Source: Hyphomicrobiales bacterium | Lineage (GTDB): Bacteria > Pseudomonadota > Alphaproteobacteria > Rhizobiales > Rhizobiaceae | DNA: 64,000 nucleotides | Assembly: GCA_900470195.1 (NCBI GenBank) | Contig: UEIJ01000005.1 | Coordinates: 186,001 to 250,000, forward strand | Direction: 5' to 3' | Shown: positions 1-7,257 of the stretch, piece by piece | How positions within the stretch are numbered: the stretch's first letter is position 1 | How the letters are laid out: the number at the start of each line of letters is the position of its first letter | Position numbers and translations under genes: made by a program | The notes under the pieces: generated by a model | What the model was told of the DNA's origin: nothing | The model's input: the letters and a program-made list of their open reading frames with translations, nothing else | Databases searched by the model: none

Positions 1-323
1 TAGTCGCGGCAGTCGGCCTCAGTCGGCAGGAGCGAAAGGATCGGCGACGGATCATTCGAACAGAAACTGGCCATCGCGCTTGTCAGAAGCGTCGTGAAAC
101 CGACGCGCACCGGCTTCACCAGTGTGACACGCTCAATCGCACTGTCGCCGATAGCGTCTGCAATCTCACGCTGCGGTGGCCAGAGCCTGACCCGACCAGT
201 GAGGGACGATACACCCTCTGGGAGATAAACTGTCTGCTCAATCCAATCCGAGAGCTTCAGTTTCGGTGGCGGCGTCAGGGCTTCCCACACCGCCCGCCGC
301 AAGATCGCCAGAGCCGTCGTCAT
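1..323 (-). CDS. Phage terminase large subunit (GpA type), N-terminal part only
   Basis: This is the beginning of a DNA-packaging ATPase that runs off the left edge; about 107 residues are visible. I translated it by hand from the minus strand, starting at an ATG whose first base is 323. The visible part contains W-P-P-Q-R-E-I followed by D-A-I-G-D and then LVKPVRVGFTTLL, which matches the N-terminal adenine/Walker A-like region of lambda gpA-type terminases (gpA has K-S-A-R-V-G-Y). It overlaps the small-subunit gene by 86 bases in another frame, a usual terminase arrangement. The nuclease domain is outside the window. The family is clear; the exact start is inferred. Confidence 0.85.
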   Translation of the reverse strand, partial: MTTALAILRRAVWEALTPPPKLKLSDWIEQTVYLPEGVSSLTGRVRLWPPQREIADAIGDSAIERVTLVKPVRVGFTTLLTSAMASFCSNDPSPILSLLPTEADCRD

Positions 324-972
324 CGTCCTTTTCACCAAGCTCTGTAAGTGCCGTGCGAATTTCCTCGTCGATCAGGTCGACATCGAAAGTGGTTAGGTGG
401 GGCAGCATTTGGCGGCATCTGGATGGAACCGCCATCATCACGTTTCGGACCCGTCGGGCTATCGAAACCCATTCGTTGCGAACCTCGGCAATAGGGACCA
501 GTTCCTTGCGCATTGCAGCATTGCGCAATGCTGCCTGGTCGGCCTGCTCTCGCGCCAGTCTGGCGCGTTCTGTTGCGAGCGTATCGACATTGTCACCGCC
601 TCGACCTGCCGCGATCCCGCGCAGGTGCTCGCAATAGAGCTGGACGGACTTGCGCAGGTCGAAGCGATTCCGACCTGTCTTCACGATGATTCCACGCTCG
701 ACGTAATCGGATATTGCCCGCTTCGAAACGCCCAGGATCTCTGCGAGATCCGCCGCTGTTATCTCGGCATCGTTTTCAGGCTGTTCGTCATCCTCAAGCG
801 GCTCTTGCTCCGGCAAAAGCGGCTGCGCGGCCTGATCGACGTGCTTCTTGTGCGATTTGGCAGCAAAGCTGGGGCTGACACTGAACTTTTCCGCTGCCTG
901 CCGGACGGTATGGCCTTCCTCAATGAAGGCTATGACCTGCTGGCGCAGCTCGTCTGAATACCCTTTGGCCAT
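238..972 (-). CDS. Phage terminase small subunit (Nu1-like DNA-binding protein)
   Basis: A 244-residue protein that should recognise the phage packaging site and recruit the large subunit. Residues about 1-45 form a first helix-turn-helix (transposase/Myb-like, with VRQAAEKFSVS). Residues about 70-115 form a second winged helix resembling Nu1 (DLAEILGVSKRAISDYVERG, then an arginine-rich wing). A helical segment rich in Arg and Glu follows, with an acidic Asp-rich tail near residue 225. The ATG at 972 is chosen over an in-frame start 49 codons upstream because the added residues are proline-rich and do not resemble the family. The gene overlaps the large-subunit start, and both read toward the left edge. 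Confidence 0.8.
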   Translation of the reverse strand: MAKGYSDELRQQVIAFIEEGHTVRQAAEKFSVSPSFAAKSHKKHVDQAAQPLLPEQEPLEDDEQPENDAEITAADLAEILGVSKRAISDYVERGIIVKTGRNRFDLRKSVQLYCEHLRGIAAGRGGDNVDTLATERARLAREQADQAALRNAAMRKELVPIAEVRNEWVSIARRVRNVMMAVPSRCRQMLPHLTTFDVDLIDEEIRTALTELGEKDDDDGSGDLAAGGVGSPDAATETEALGLD

Positions 973-1286
973 GTGATTCCGATTCCATTCAAAGGGCGGT
1001 GGAATCCCCCTGTAAAAATTCGCAGAGACCGAAATCCCGCAGTCGCGCTCACCCGCTCCGGTGATAGGTCCGGAAAAGGACCCAATGGAGGGGGGTGGGG
1101 TCGGGGTCGGTCGGTGCACTCGGCCCTCGACATGCCTACCAGTCGGGTCACCCGACCCAACGAATTGTCGCGCTTCTAGCCTCCTGTGGGAGCGCCGTGC
1201 GCGCTGGCTTCTCGCTCGCCTCCATGTCCGACACCAGAAAACGGAACATGGTCACGGCTCTGGCCGACCCAGAGCATGGTAACGGT
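973..1286. other. Gap of 314 bases between two phage structural genes
   Basis: No convincing gene was found on either strand. The open frames here have poor coding character and no family resemblance. A perfect inverted repeat (GTCGGGT, one base, ACCCGAC) lies at 1142-1156 without a T-tract, so it is not an obvious terminator. The stretch may carry the packaging (cos or pac) site expected next to the small terminase gene, but nothing in the sequence proves that. Confidence 0.4.
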
Positions 1287-1856
1287 TCAAGGCAGTAGCT
1301 TTTTGAGAGCAGCATCGACACGCTGTTGCAGCAAAGGTGCCGCCGTTCTCTCAAATGCCGATCTGGTTGCACCCTTGGTCATTTCCATCGGGATGAAGAC
1401 GCCCGACCGGGTGTAGGTGATCTTGGTTCCGGACTTGTTCAGCCTATGGAAAGCATGGCCGTAAAACTTTGGAACGTTGACGCGACCTGGGAAGCGTCCG
1501 CCTTTCAGAAACGATCCCACGAACAACTTCCGCTGCCCAAATGGCTTTGCGGAAACGCCCGCACGCAATTCGCGAGGCGAAAGATATTTCAGACGAATAT
1601 CGCCGCCTCGCGTTACCATTTCGTAGGAAAGCTTGCCCGGTCGTGCGACGCCCGGATCCCCGACCGCTTTGACGATTGTCTTGCGCGCCAGCCCCGTTTG
1701 CTTGGTCAGGTTTCGAATAACCTGTGTCTTTGCCCGGTTGCCGACCTGATTGACGATGCGAGGGAGAACTTTCGGAAAACGCGAATTGAGAACCGCGACC
1801 CTCGATCCGAACAGCGAGAGGTGTTTGTCAGCCCACTTGGCCGTAATCGTTGCCAT
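1287..1856 (-). CDS. Probable phage tail or head-tail protein (minor tail protein Z-like)
   Basis: A 189-residue basic protein with many Arg and Lys residues and no signal peptide. The pattern of an N-terminal alpha-helical region with NRAKTQVIRNLTKQTGL, followed by a beta-rich C-terminal half with FKYGHAF-like and GVFIPMEM segments, resembles the minor tail protein Z/gp10 group that completes tail tubes. It lies upstream of the terminase genes and reads the same way, so it belongs to the late block. The position ahead of the terminase is unusual for a tail gene, and the assignment rests on weak resemblance. It could be a different virion component. Confidence 0.5.
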   Translation of the reverse strand: MATITAKWADKHLSLFGSRVAVLNSRFPKVLPRIVNQVGNRAKTQVIRNLTKQTGLARKTIVKAVGDPGVARPGKLSYEMVTRGGDIRLKYLSPRELRAGVSAKPFGQRKLFVGSFLKGGRFPGRVNVPKFYGHAFHRLNKSGTKITYTRSGVFIPMEMTKGATRSAFERTAAPLLQQRVDAALKKLLP

Positions 1857-1871
1857 GGCAGCAAACCTCGA

Positions 1872-2000
1872 TCACTTGCAGGCGCTGCTGCTAAAATAGT
1901 CATCCATCGTGCAGAAATGCTTTGCGCATCCACTCAGCGCAAAGGCGACCAGCAGCAGTGCGATCAGGACAAACAGCCGATTGTCGATAGTTCTGATCAT
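1872..2000 (-). CDS. Small phage lipoprotein, possible outer-membrane spanin
   Basis: A 42-residue protein begins with ATG at 2000 and ends with TGA at 1872. It has a charged start (M-I-R-T-I-D-N-R), a hydrophobic run of about 15 residues and a lipobox A-L-S-G-C, so the mature lipoprotein would start at Cys 25 and be only 18 residues long. Tiny phage lipoproteins of this kind include Rz1-type spanins and superinfection-exclusion proteins. The mature part is not proline-rich, so a spanin role is uncertain. It sits just upstream of the tail-type gene on the same strand. Confidence 0.6.
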   Translation of the reverse strand: MIRTIDNRLFVLIALLLVAFALSGCAKHFCTMDDYFSSSACK

Positions 2001-2036
2001 TGCCCGACCTTTCAACAAAACCGTTTATCCTTAGTA

Positions 2037-2064
2037 CAAACGAAAAGAGCGCCAACAGGCGCTC
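2037..2064 (-). terminator. Rho-independent terminator after the phage early operon
   Basis: A perfect 7-bp stem (GAGCGCC / GGCGCTC) with a four-base loop at 2047-2064 is followed on the minus strand by TTTTCGTTTG. It lies about 170 bases past the NusG-like gene and before the late genes. That is where an antiterminator would act if late transcription is controlled by read-through. Confidence 0.65.
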
Positions 2065-2235
2065 ATTGATCGGTAAAATCTGGACATGGCTTACGCACTG
2101 GCCCTGAATCGATGTCTCAGGATTGAGACTGTCAGAGCGGGGTCCGAGCGTGGCCACCTCAGGAACTTGTCCCCACGTGTTACCGTGTATTGAGGATCAC
2201 TATCTAAACCGGATCATCCCGTGAAGCGATTACAC

Positions 2236-2898
2236 TCACAACGGTTCGAGAATTGCAATAGGTACCGTCATGGCAACTGGCCTACCCATGATTACAACCT
2301 CAATCACGACCAGACCATTACCCTTGGTGCCACCCGAAACCAGCTCTGCACGGCAACCAGCAAATGGACCATCGGCAACGCGTGCCCATTTCACCCCGAT
2401 AAACTTGCGGTGAAAATGCTCGTAATCGTATTGACCTTCTTCCGCTTTAGCTCTGAAAACAAAGACCTTTTCGGCATTGACCAAAAATGGCGTTTCATAT
2501 CCACCAAGGATCGAAACCACATGATCGAAGCTCAACAAACCAGCAAGGCATTCGTTGGAAATCATGCATCGCGCAAGCACGTAACCATTCATGACCGGCT
2601 GTTTTTTCGCCGGTATCTCTCGGCCTTGCCTGCGGATCTTCGGCCCCATTTTCATGGGGACAAGTACTTCGATATTTTCTTTTTCGAGTGCTTCCCGCAC
2701 CGAAATCTCACGTCCTGACATCACCTGAAGGACCAGCCACGGAGAATCATCACCCACGCGATTCGCCGCTGCCTTCCTCATTCGAGCTACCCTGCGACGC
2801 TCAGCCAGCACCTTGTCGATAGCGCAAGCCTGCTCGAATGTCGGCTGTCTGGTGATAGCATCTGCAATCTGCTTTGCGTCAATTGCCATCATTTTCAC
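2236..2898 (-). CDS. Phage-encoded NusG/RfaH-like transcription factor
   Basis: A 220-residue protein with a variable N-terminal helix of about 50 residues. An NGN domain spans about 52-150 (starting WLVLQVMSGREISVREALE and including G-Y-V-L-A-R, the match to F-x-G-Y-x-x-V in NusG). A C-terminal KOW-like domain spans about 165-215 (VADGPFAGCRAEL). NusG proteins bind RNA polymerase and control pausing or termination. This copy is the last gene of the early operon, directly upstream of a terminator and the late genes, the position held by Q in lambda. GTG at 2898 is taken as the start because GAGGGG lies five bases before it; ATG at 2892 is possible. It overlaps the replication gene by 20 bases. 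Confidence 0.8.
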   Translation of the reverse strand: MKMMAIDAKQIADAITRQPTFEQACAIDKVLAERRRVARMRKAAANRVGDDSPWLVLQVMSGREISVREALEKENIEVLVPMKMGPKIRRQGREIPAKKQPVMNGYVLARCMISNECLAGLLSFDHVVSILGGYETPFLVNAEKVFVFRAKAEEGQYDYEHFHRKFIGVKWARVADGPFAGCRAELVSGGTKGNGLVVIEVVIMGRPVAMTVPIAILEPL

Positions 2899-4051
2899 CC
2901 AATCCCCTCAGTGCGATTTCGAAACCGTTCAAACCCTCCGGCCCACCAGCCGGGAAATAAGCCCACTCGGCATTGCCGGGATCAGGGAACCAGGGCCAGC
3001 CTTGCTGACTGTGAAAATCTGCCCATGCCTTCCACTCGTCTCCACCAATCCGAACCTGGACGAGCAAATCCTTGATCGCCTGCAGGCGAGCTGGAACAAG
3101 CGCACCGCGCCCACCGGCTGCACGCTCGAAAAGCTCATTCACTGCTGGAAAGCCTTGCTTGGCCTGCTTATCGTGCAGCAGATATTCCTCGGAATAACGC
3201 CCACTCTCCACCAAGCCACGTTCGATCTGGGTAAGCCCGACAACGCGAGTGGGGCCGTTCAGCAAAAGCTCATAGACCCTTGCACCCCACATCTTGCCCA
3301 AAGGCGCTGCCTGCGCAGATCCGGACTGCTCGACCGCCGCCTTGGCCGGAAGTTTTTCCCAGCGTCTTTCACGAAGATAAACCGCATAGGAGCAAACCAG
3401 CTTCCGGCCCGTCGCTTTCGCAGCCTCGACGTAACGCGCAGCCTCGTCGACTGCGGCTTGGCGTTCCTCTGGCTTCAGAGACAACCAGACGCGGAAAGCC
3501 TCAGGCTCGCTGTCGGATATCGCTGTAGGCCAACCATGGAAACCACGCTTGAACGAACGCTCGACCGATTTCCGGGTTTCCCTTCCATCGTCCTCGCTCT
3601 CGCGCGCTCTCTCACCTAATGGTTTATCTAATGGTTCTATTACGGTTTGGGTGACACCGTGACACCCGTCGGCGTCGTCAATGTCACCCGTCGGTGCTTC
3701 CGTTGTCACGGGTGACACCGTGACACCCGTGACACCATGACACCCGTCGGCGGCAGGTTTTCCCGCCTGCAAGTTGTCCAATGCCCGCATATCGAAATCG
3801 TATCGCGTGGCCTGCCCCGGTCGTCCGCCGCCCTCGGCCACGACAATCAGCAACCCTTCATCGACGAAGTCGCGTAGAAGACGCTGCACGGTACGCTCGG
3901 AAAGCTCTGTTTCAAGAGCAAGCCGTCCAACAGTAGGCCAGATTCCGCGCCCGTCATCGTCCGCGAAATCCGCCAGACGGATCGCGAGCATCTTGCGGCT
4001 CGGAGATCCAAGTTGGGCCTTGAACAGGCGTGACATGACAGCAATGCTCAT
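2879..4051 (-). CDS. Phage replication initiator with N-terminal winged helix
   Basis: A 390-residue protein. Residues about 1-75 form a winged helix-turn-helix of the HTH_36 kind (IWPTVGRLALETELSERTVQ, with R-T-V-Q-R-L-L-R as recognition helix), as in phage replisome organisers and lambda O-type proteins. Residues about 100-140 are a low-complexity linker rich in Gly, Val and Thr; its coding DNA carries the repeat cluster described under 3611-3750. The C-terminal 200 residues are alpha-helical and of unclear fold, perhaps for helicase recruitment. The gene shares ATGA with its upstream neighbour and lies in the early operon. The role is inferred from domain order and position. Confidence 0.7.
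   Translation of the reverse strand: MSIAVMSRLFKAQLGSPSRKMLAIRLADFADDDGRGIWPTVGRLALETELSERTVQRLLRDFVDEGLLIVVAEGGGRPGQATRYDFDMRALDNLQAGKPAADGCHGVTGVTVSPVTTEAPTGDIDDADGCHGVTQTVIEPLDKPLGERARESEDDGRETRKSVERSFKRGFHGWPTAISDSEPEAFRVWLSLKPEERQAAVDEAARYVEAAKATGRKLVCSYAVYLRERRWEKLPAKAAVEQSGSAQAAPLGKMWGARVYELLLNGPTRVVGLTQIERGLVESGRYSEEYLLHDKQAKQGFPAVNELFERAAGGRGALVPARLQAIKDLLVQVRIGGDEWKAWADFHSQQGWPWFPDPGNAEWAYFPAGGPEGLNGFEIALRGLGENDGN
3611..3750. repeat. Iteron-like repeats and AT-rich 13-mers inside the replication gene (candidate phage origin)
   Basis: GTGACACC occurs at 3651, 3659, 3712, 3720 and 3729, with a 7/8 copy at 3737, mostly spaced 8-9 bases. Inverted partial copies (TGTCAC) lie at 3682 and 3704. 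Immediately beside them is an AT-rich stretch with two near-identical direct repeats, CTAATGGTTTAT (3616-3627) and CTAATGGTTCTAT (3628-3640), like the DNA-unwinding 13-mers of other origins. Lambda carries its origin inside gene O in the same way. Function is inferred. Confidence 0.55.
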
Positions 4052-4707
4052 TGTGCTGCCTCCAGATACTCAGCGGCAGGCAAACGCCCCCACTGGTCAG
4101 CCATCGCGGCTGCAATACCCGTGAAAAACCGGCTACGCTCGCGCCAACGGTCAGGACCTGGCGGCATGCGGTGCACGCGCGCCTCCCTGCCCTCGACAAT
4201 GTCGGTCGCCGTCAGTGGCGGGAGGTTGCGCAGCCAGAAGCAAGTACGCTTGACCTCACCATGGCCAAATTGCCAAGGCTGGACGCTCTGAACGGGCGGC
4301 GCATAGTTTGTGATGCGCGCCTTGGCATGCTTGTGCATGACAGGATTTTCGACGCACACGCGGTGAATGGGAGCGTTCCAGAACGTTGAAAACAGTTCCG
4401 CCGCCTCATCCAGCTCGCGCCAGACCTGCTCGACCGTCTTGCCGCGCGGGGGTACCGTCAGCCAGCGAACGCCGGAATTGCAAAGCCGCGTGCATGGCGG
4501 ATGTGCAACAATCAACAGATCCCAGCCATCGTGGAGCAGATCCCGCGCATCGCCGACAATATGACGGTTTGTCTGGTCCTCAGCAGGCAGAAGATCGCAC
4601 GACCATGCATCATGTCCCGCGTCGAGGAACGCATTGCGTACGGTGCCGGAAAATTCACACGCCACAAGAACGCGCAGAGGCTTTACCGTGTCGGAATGTA
4701 TCGTCAT
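4048..4707 (-). CDS. DNA cytosine methyltransferase-like phage protein
   Basis: A 219-residue protein with a Rossmann-type SAM-binding start (LRVLVACEFSGTVRNAFLDAG), a D-x-R-D-L-L segment, and HPPCTRLCNSG, which resembles the P-P-C catalytic loop of C5 cytosine methyltransferases. It is much shorter than true C5 methylases (usually over 300 residues), and I cannot identify an E-N-V motif with confidence, although VCVENPVMHKHAKA could serve. Phage proteins of this type are often annotated as methyltransferases without proof. Start at ATG 4707 is supported by ATGA overlap with the upstream gene, and it shares ATGA with the replication gene downstream. Confidence 0.55.
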   Translation of the reverse strand: MTIHSDTVKPLRVLVACEFSGTVRNAFLDAGHDAWSCDLLPAEDQTNRHIVGDARDLLHDGWDLLIVAHPPCTRLCNSGVRWLTVPPRGKTVEQVWRELDEAAELFSTFWNAPIHRVCVENPVMHKHAKARITNYAPPVQSVQPWQFGHGEVKRTCFWLRNLPPLTATDIVEGREARVHRMPPGPDRWRERSRFFTGIAAAMADQWGRLPAAEYLEAAQ

Positions 4708-5219
4708 TGCCCCACCCTCAGCCACGCCTCAAAATCGGCGCGCAAATCGCTCCACCGATCCGCTGCAGCGGCATCGCTATTCAGTTCTTTTCTTGATTTG
4801 ATCCGCAGGACGGCGCGCAATGCATCTGCTGCAGTACCAGCCGTCAGCGGCCCCTCAGCGCCGTGCCGTTCTTCCAGATAGACCCGGAAGGAAGACTGAC
4901 CGCATTTCATGGCAGCTTCCGCCGCGAAGTCCTTCAAAACACGCCGCTTTTGCTGAACCGGCGCGGCCTTACGTGTTGCCGCGATTGCGCGGTCGACAAG
5001 CCCCAGCAAAAACCCGACCATATCCGGCGCGTTGACCAGAAAATCGATTTCATCCGGCGTCGCACCGGGATGAAAATTCGCGATTTCGATCAATTCGCCA
5101 TTACGTGTTTTTGCTTCGACAAACGTGGTTTTTTCAGCGCAGCAAAGCTGCCAGTGCGCGCCCTCGAGCGCCCGATATCTATCTTTGATCTTCCGCAGCT
5201 GGTCGGCATCAGAGGTCAT
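4704..5219 (-). CDS. Phage protein of unknown function
   Basis: A 171-residue protein that I do not recognise. It starts with a helical, charged segment (MTSDADQLRKIKDRYRALEG), then a short beta-rich part (TFVEAKTRNGELIEIANF) and a helical middle. The C-terminal third is rich in Ala, Arg and acidic residues. No signal peptide or membrane segment is present. ATG at 5219 is chosen because it forms ATGA with the stop of the DUF4406 gene. It lies between nucleotide- and DNA-modifying genes, so a role in phage DNA metabolism is plausible but not shown. Confidence 0.6.
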   Translation of the reverse strand: MTSDADQLRKIKDRYRALEGAHWQLCCAEKTTFVEAKTRNGELIEIANFHPGATPDEIDFLVNAPDMVGFLLGLVDRAIAATRKAAPVQQKRRVLKDFAAEAAMKCGQSSFRVYLEERHGAEGPLTAGTAADALRAVLRIKSRKELNSDAAAADRWSDLRADFEAWLRVGQ

Positions 5220-5563
5220 AACGCCTCCAGCCATTCGATAATGTCGATGCCGCAATTAAGCGCCAGCTGTCGTTCGGCACCCGCCCCCTTGGACGCCCGC
5301 CAACCCGGCAGCAAAACTATCGTGTCGGCCTCAAGACAAATGAAGTTGCAATATGACGCGAACGCTTGCCTTATCGGGAAAAGCTCCGGTGGCCCCTTGT
5401 GCGGATACTCGGCGGGATTATAGACGCGATGGCCCGCCAATCGGAGAGCGGCGGCAGCTCTGCGGAAGGCCGGATAATTGAAATCCGGCAATCCCGTCAT
5501 TGGCCCAGACAGATAGATGATGCGCGGGCTTCCCAATGTGGCGATAAAGCAATTGGAGCACAT
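5216..5563 (-). CDS. DUF4406 (nucleoside 2-deoxyribosyltransferase-like) phage protein
   Basis: A 115-residue protein with a Rossmann-like fold signature. IYLSGPMTGLPDFNYPAF near the N terminus is the hallmark of DUF4406, followed by A-G-H-R-V-Y-N-P-A-E and a C-terminal ADTIVLLPGWRASKGAGAE-type segment. The family is related to nucleoside 2-deoxyribosyltransferases and is common in phage early regions, where it may act on nucleotides; the substrate is unknown. It starts in TAATG with the upstream methyltransferase gene and ends in ATGA with the next one. Confidence 0.75.
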   Translation of the reverse strand: MCSNCFIATLGSPRIIYLSGPMTGLPDFNYPAFRRAAAALRLAGHRVYNPAEYPHKGPPELFPIRQAFASYCNFICLEADTIVLLPGWRASKGAGAERQLALNCGIDIIEWLEAL

Positions 5564-6879
5564 TACGCGGCCTCCACGTCAGCGGCAGGCGCTTCATATC
5601 CCCATACATCCCAGCCGGGACGCTTGCGGCGCGCATTCAGTTCCAGCTTTGGGAGATTCGGATAAAATTTCTCGATCTGCTCGGCGAAATACTCCGGCTT
5701 GGCGGAATGCTCACCCTTCTTTTCGACATAGACCGTCGGTGGCAGCATTTCCGGCAACGGACATGCCACGTCGCCGCGCCTGCCGATGAGCAAGAGTTCA
5801 TGTCGGTCCCTGCCCCAATAGCCGGTGCCGATATCGACCTTGTCCCAAACCCAGTGATGCACATAGGTGAAACCGCAAGCCTGCATGACCCGCAGCGAAT
5901 CCAGCAACATCGGATTTGTCGCCCAAAGGAACAGTACAGCAGGATGACTACCGCCGATCAGCTCGACCATCAGGGCGACGATTTCGTCGGTAGGCATCGT
6001 CGGATAGTGATTTTCGGCGCTCTTTTCGCGCCCCGTCACTTCCGAATGAACCTGATATTTCCACGCCGGATCTGCATAATAGACCGGATAGAGCCGATCC
6101 AGCTTTGCGGGTGCCGTCGCCTTGCCGCGCTCGGCGGTCAGCGCCATTTCCGTAAGTCTGACAGCGTGGCGCACTTTCTGTTGCTGGGCACGAATACGCT
6201 TGCTTTCGACCTTGATGCGCTTTTCTTCTGCTAGAGCGCCCTCAACCCACGCTATTTGCGCAACGTCCGACGGCAGAGCCTTGAGGCGATCCAGTGCCAC
6301 ACCATTATCGAGTCGCGTGCCGCGCAGCTTATCGAGCGCGGCCTTGCAGATCTTTTCACCGCGCTCCGCGTCGCGTCGAATGCTTCGCTCCGGCTTTCCC
6401 GTCAGCTCTGCCGTGGCGGCAACAAAGCTCTTGCGCTCTGCCCTGTCGACCAAGTGGCCAACTTGGCCGCTTGATTTGCGGTCGCCACCGTGTCCTGTTT
6501 CCGGATATTTCAGGAGGTAAAGTTCCTTGCGCCGGAAAACAAACATGGCGCGATCTGCTGGCGTCAGTTCGGCACGGGCAAGGTTCTCGTCGATCTCCCA
6601 AAGCTCGGCATCGAGCGCACTTTCCTTTCGCACAAATGCCGGGATTTCCTCCCAGCCAATGGCCAGAGCAGCAGCCAGCCGGTGGGCACCAGCCGACAGA
6701 ATGTAGGGCGAAGCGCCCTTGCGCTTGCTGTCATTTGCCCGAACTGTTATCGGCGTCCGCAAGCCCAGTTCCGTAAAGGACGGCTTCAACGCCTCGACTT
6801 TCGCCGGATCCACTTCGCGCAGGCGCTTGCCCGTGTCGATATCGGATATCCGGATCATTTCAGGTACTAGCGCGTCCAT
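5563..6879 (-). CDS. ParB-like nuclease domain fused to an MT-A70 adenine methyltransferase
   Basis: A 438-residue two-domain protein. Residues about 5-100 are a ParB/Srx-type domain (R-T-P-I-T-V, then ILSAGAHRLAAALAIGW, the equivalent of the G-x-R-R box). A helical linker follows (about 110-240, with TAELTGKPERSIRRDAE as a helix-turn-helix). Residues about 255-430 are an MT-A70-type N6-adenine methyltransferase with catalytic motif D-P-A-W (usually D-P-P-W) in VYYADPAWKY. Such fusions occur in phages and may methylate phage DNA against host restriction. ATG 6879 is chosen because GGGGCGG precedes it and it follows the upstream stop by one base. Confidence 0.8.
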   Translation of the reverse strand: MDALVPEMIRISDIDTGKRLREVDPAKVEALKPSFTELGLRTPITVRANDSKRKGASPYILSAGAHRLAAALAIGWEEIPAFVRKESALDAELWEIDENLARAELTPADRAMFVFRRKELYLLKYPETGHGGDRKSSGQVGHLVDRAERKSFVAATAELTGKPERSIRRDAERGEKICKAALDKLRGTRLDNGVALDRLKALPSDVAQIAWVEGALAEEKRIKVESKRIRAQQQKVRHAVRLTEMALTAERGKATAPAKLDRLYPVYYADPAWKYQVHSEVTGREKSAENHYPTMPTDEIVALMVELIGGSHPAVLFLWATNPMLLDSLRVMQACGFTYVHHWVWDKVDIGTGYWGRDRHELLLIGRRGDVACPLPEMLPPTVYVEKKGEHSAKPEYFAEQIEKFYPNLPKLELNARRKRPGWDVWGYEAPAADVEAA

Positions 6880-6880
6880 G

Positions 6881-6994
6881 TCACCGCCCCGCAAGAAACA
6901 GAAAGAAGATGAGAAAAGCCGCGACTGGTGACTCAGCAACCAACGCGGCACAAACGATCAGCGCGACCTCGCGCAGCTGGAAACGGGCGATCAT
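6881..6994 (-). CDS. Phage single-pass membrane microprotein (37 residues)
   Basis: ATG at 6994 to TGA at 6881 encodes 37 residues with a short charged start (M-I-A-R-F-Q-L-R-E) and two hydrophobic stretches, the second being A-A-F-L-I-F-F-L-F-L-A. Its start forms ATGA with the upstream stop, and its stop lies one base before the methyltransferase start. It therefore fits exactly into the translationally coupled early operon, which is the main evidence that it is real. Function is unknown. Confidence 0.6.
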   Translation of the reverse strand: MIARFQLREVALIVCAALVAESPVAAFLIFFLFLAGR

Positions 6995-7257
6995 GGGCCA
7001 ATCCGGCGAAGCGGCTCCCTGCCGTGCAACTGGCGAAAATCGTCGCGCAGCTCGACCAGCTTTTCCCAGCCCATCACCTGCCAGCGTCCATCGACCCGCT
7101 TGACGGCAAAACGATTGCCCTTGCGCCGAACCTCAACGCCAAACCCAAGCAGTTCATATTGCGTGGCATCAAAACCGGATCTGACACCACATTCGAAGCG
7201 ACGAGGCCCACCGTGCGATGCAATCCATTGTTCGACGAGCGCGGAAACAGCAGTCAT
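6991..7257 (-). CDS. Phage protein of unknown function (88 residues)
   Basis: A small, basic soluble protein. The middle (Y-E-L-L-G-F-G-V-E-V-R-R-K-G-N-R-F-A-V-K-R) looks like two beta strands, with helices on both sides. I do not recognise a family. The start codon forms ATGA with the CII-like gene upstream, and the stop forms ATGA with the 37-residue membrane protein. Co-expression with early functions is clear; the function is not. Confidence 0.6.
   Translation of the reverse strand: MTAVSALVEQWIASHGGPRRFECGVRSGFDATQYELLGFGVEVRRKGNRFAVKRVDGRWQVMGWEKLVELRDDFRQLHGREPLRRIGP

Noticed and set aside
397-957. Plus-strand open frame across the terminase small-subunit gene
   Set aside because: It overlaps a gene with clear helix-turn-helix domains in the other direction and has no family-like segments.
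1900-2157. Minus-strand frame of 85 codons next to the tail-type gene
   Set aside because: It overlaps the lipobox-containing small gene in another frame and spans a terminator hairpin.
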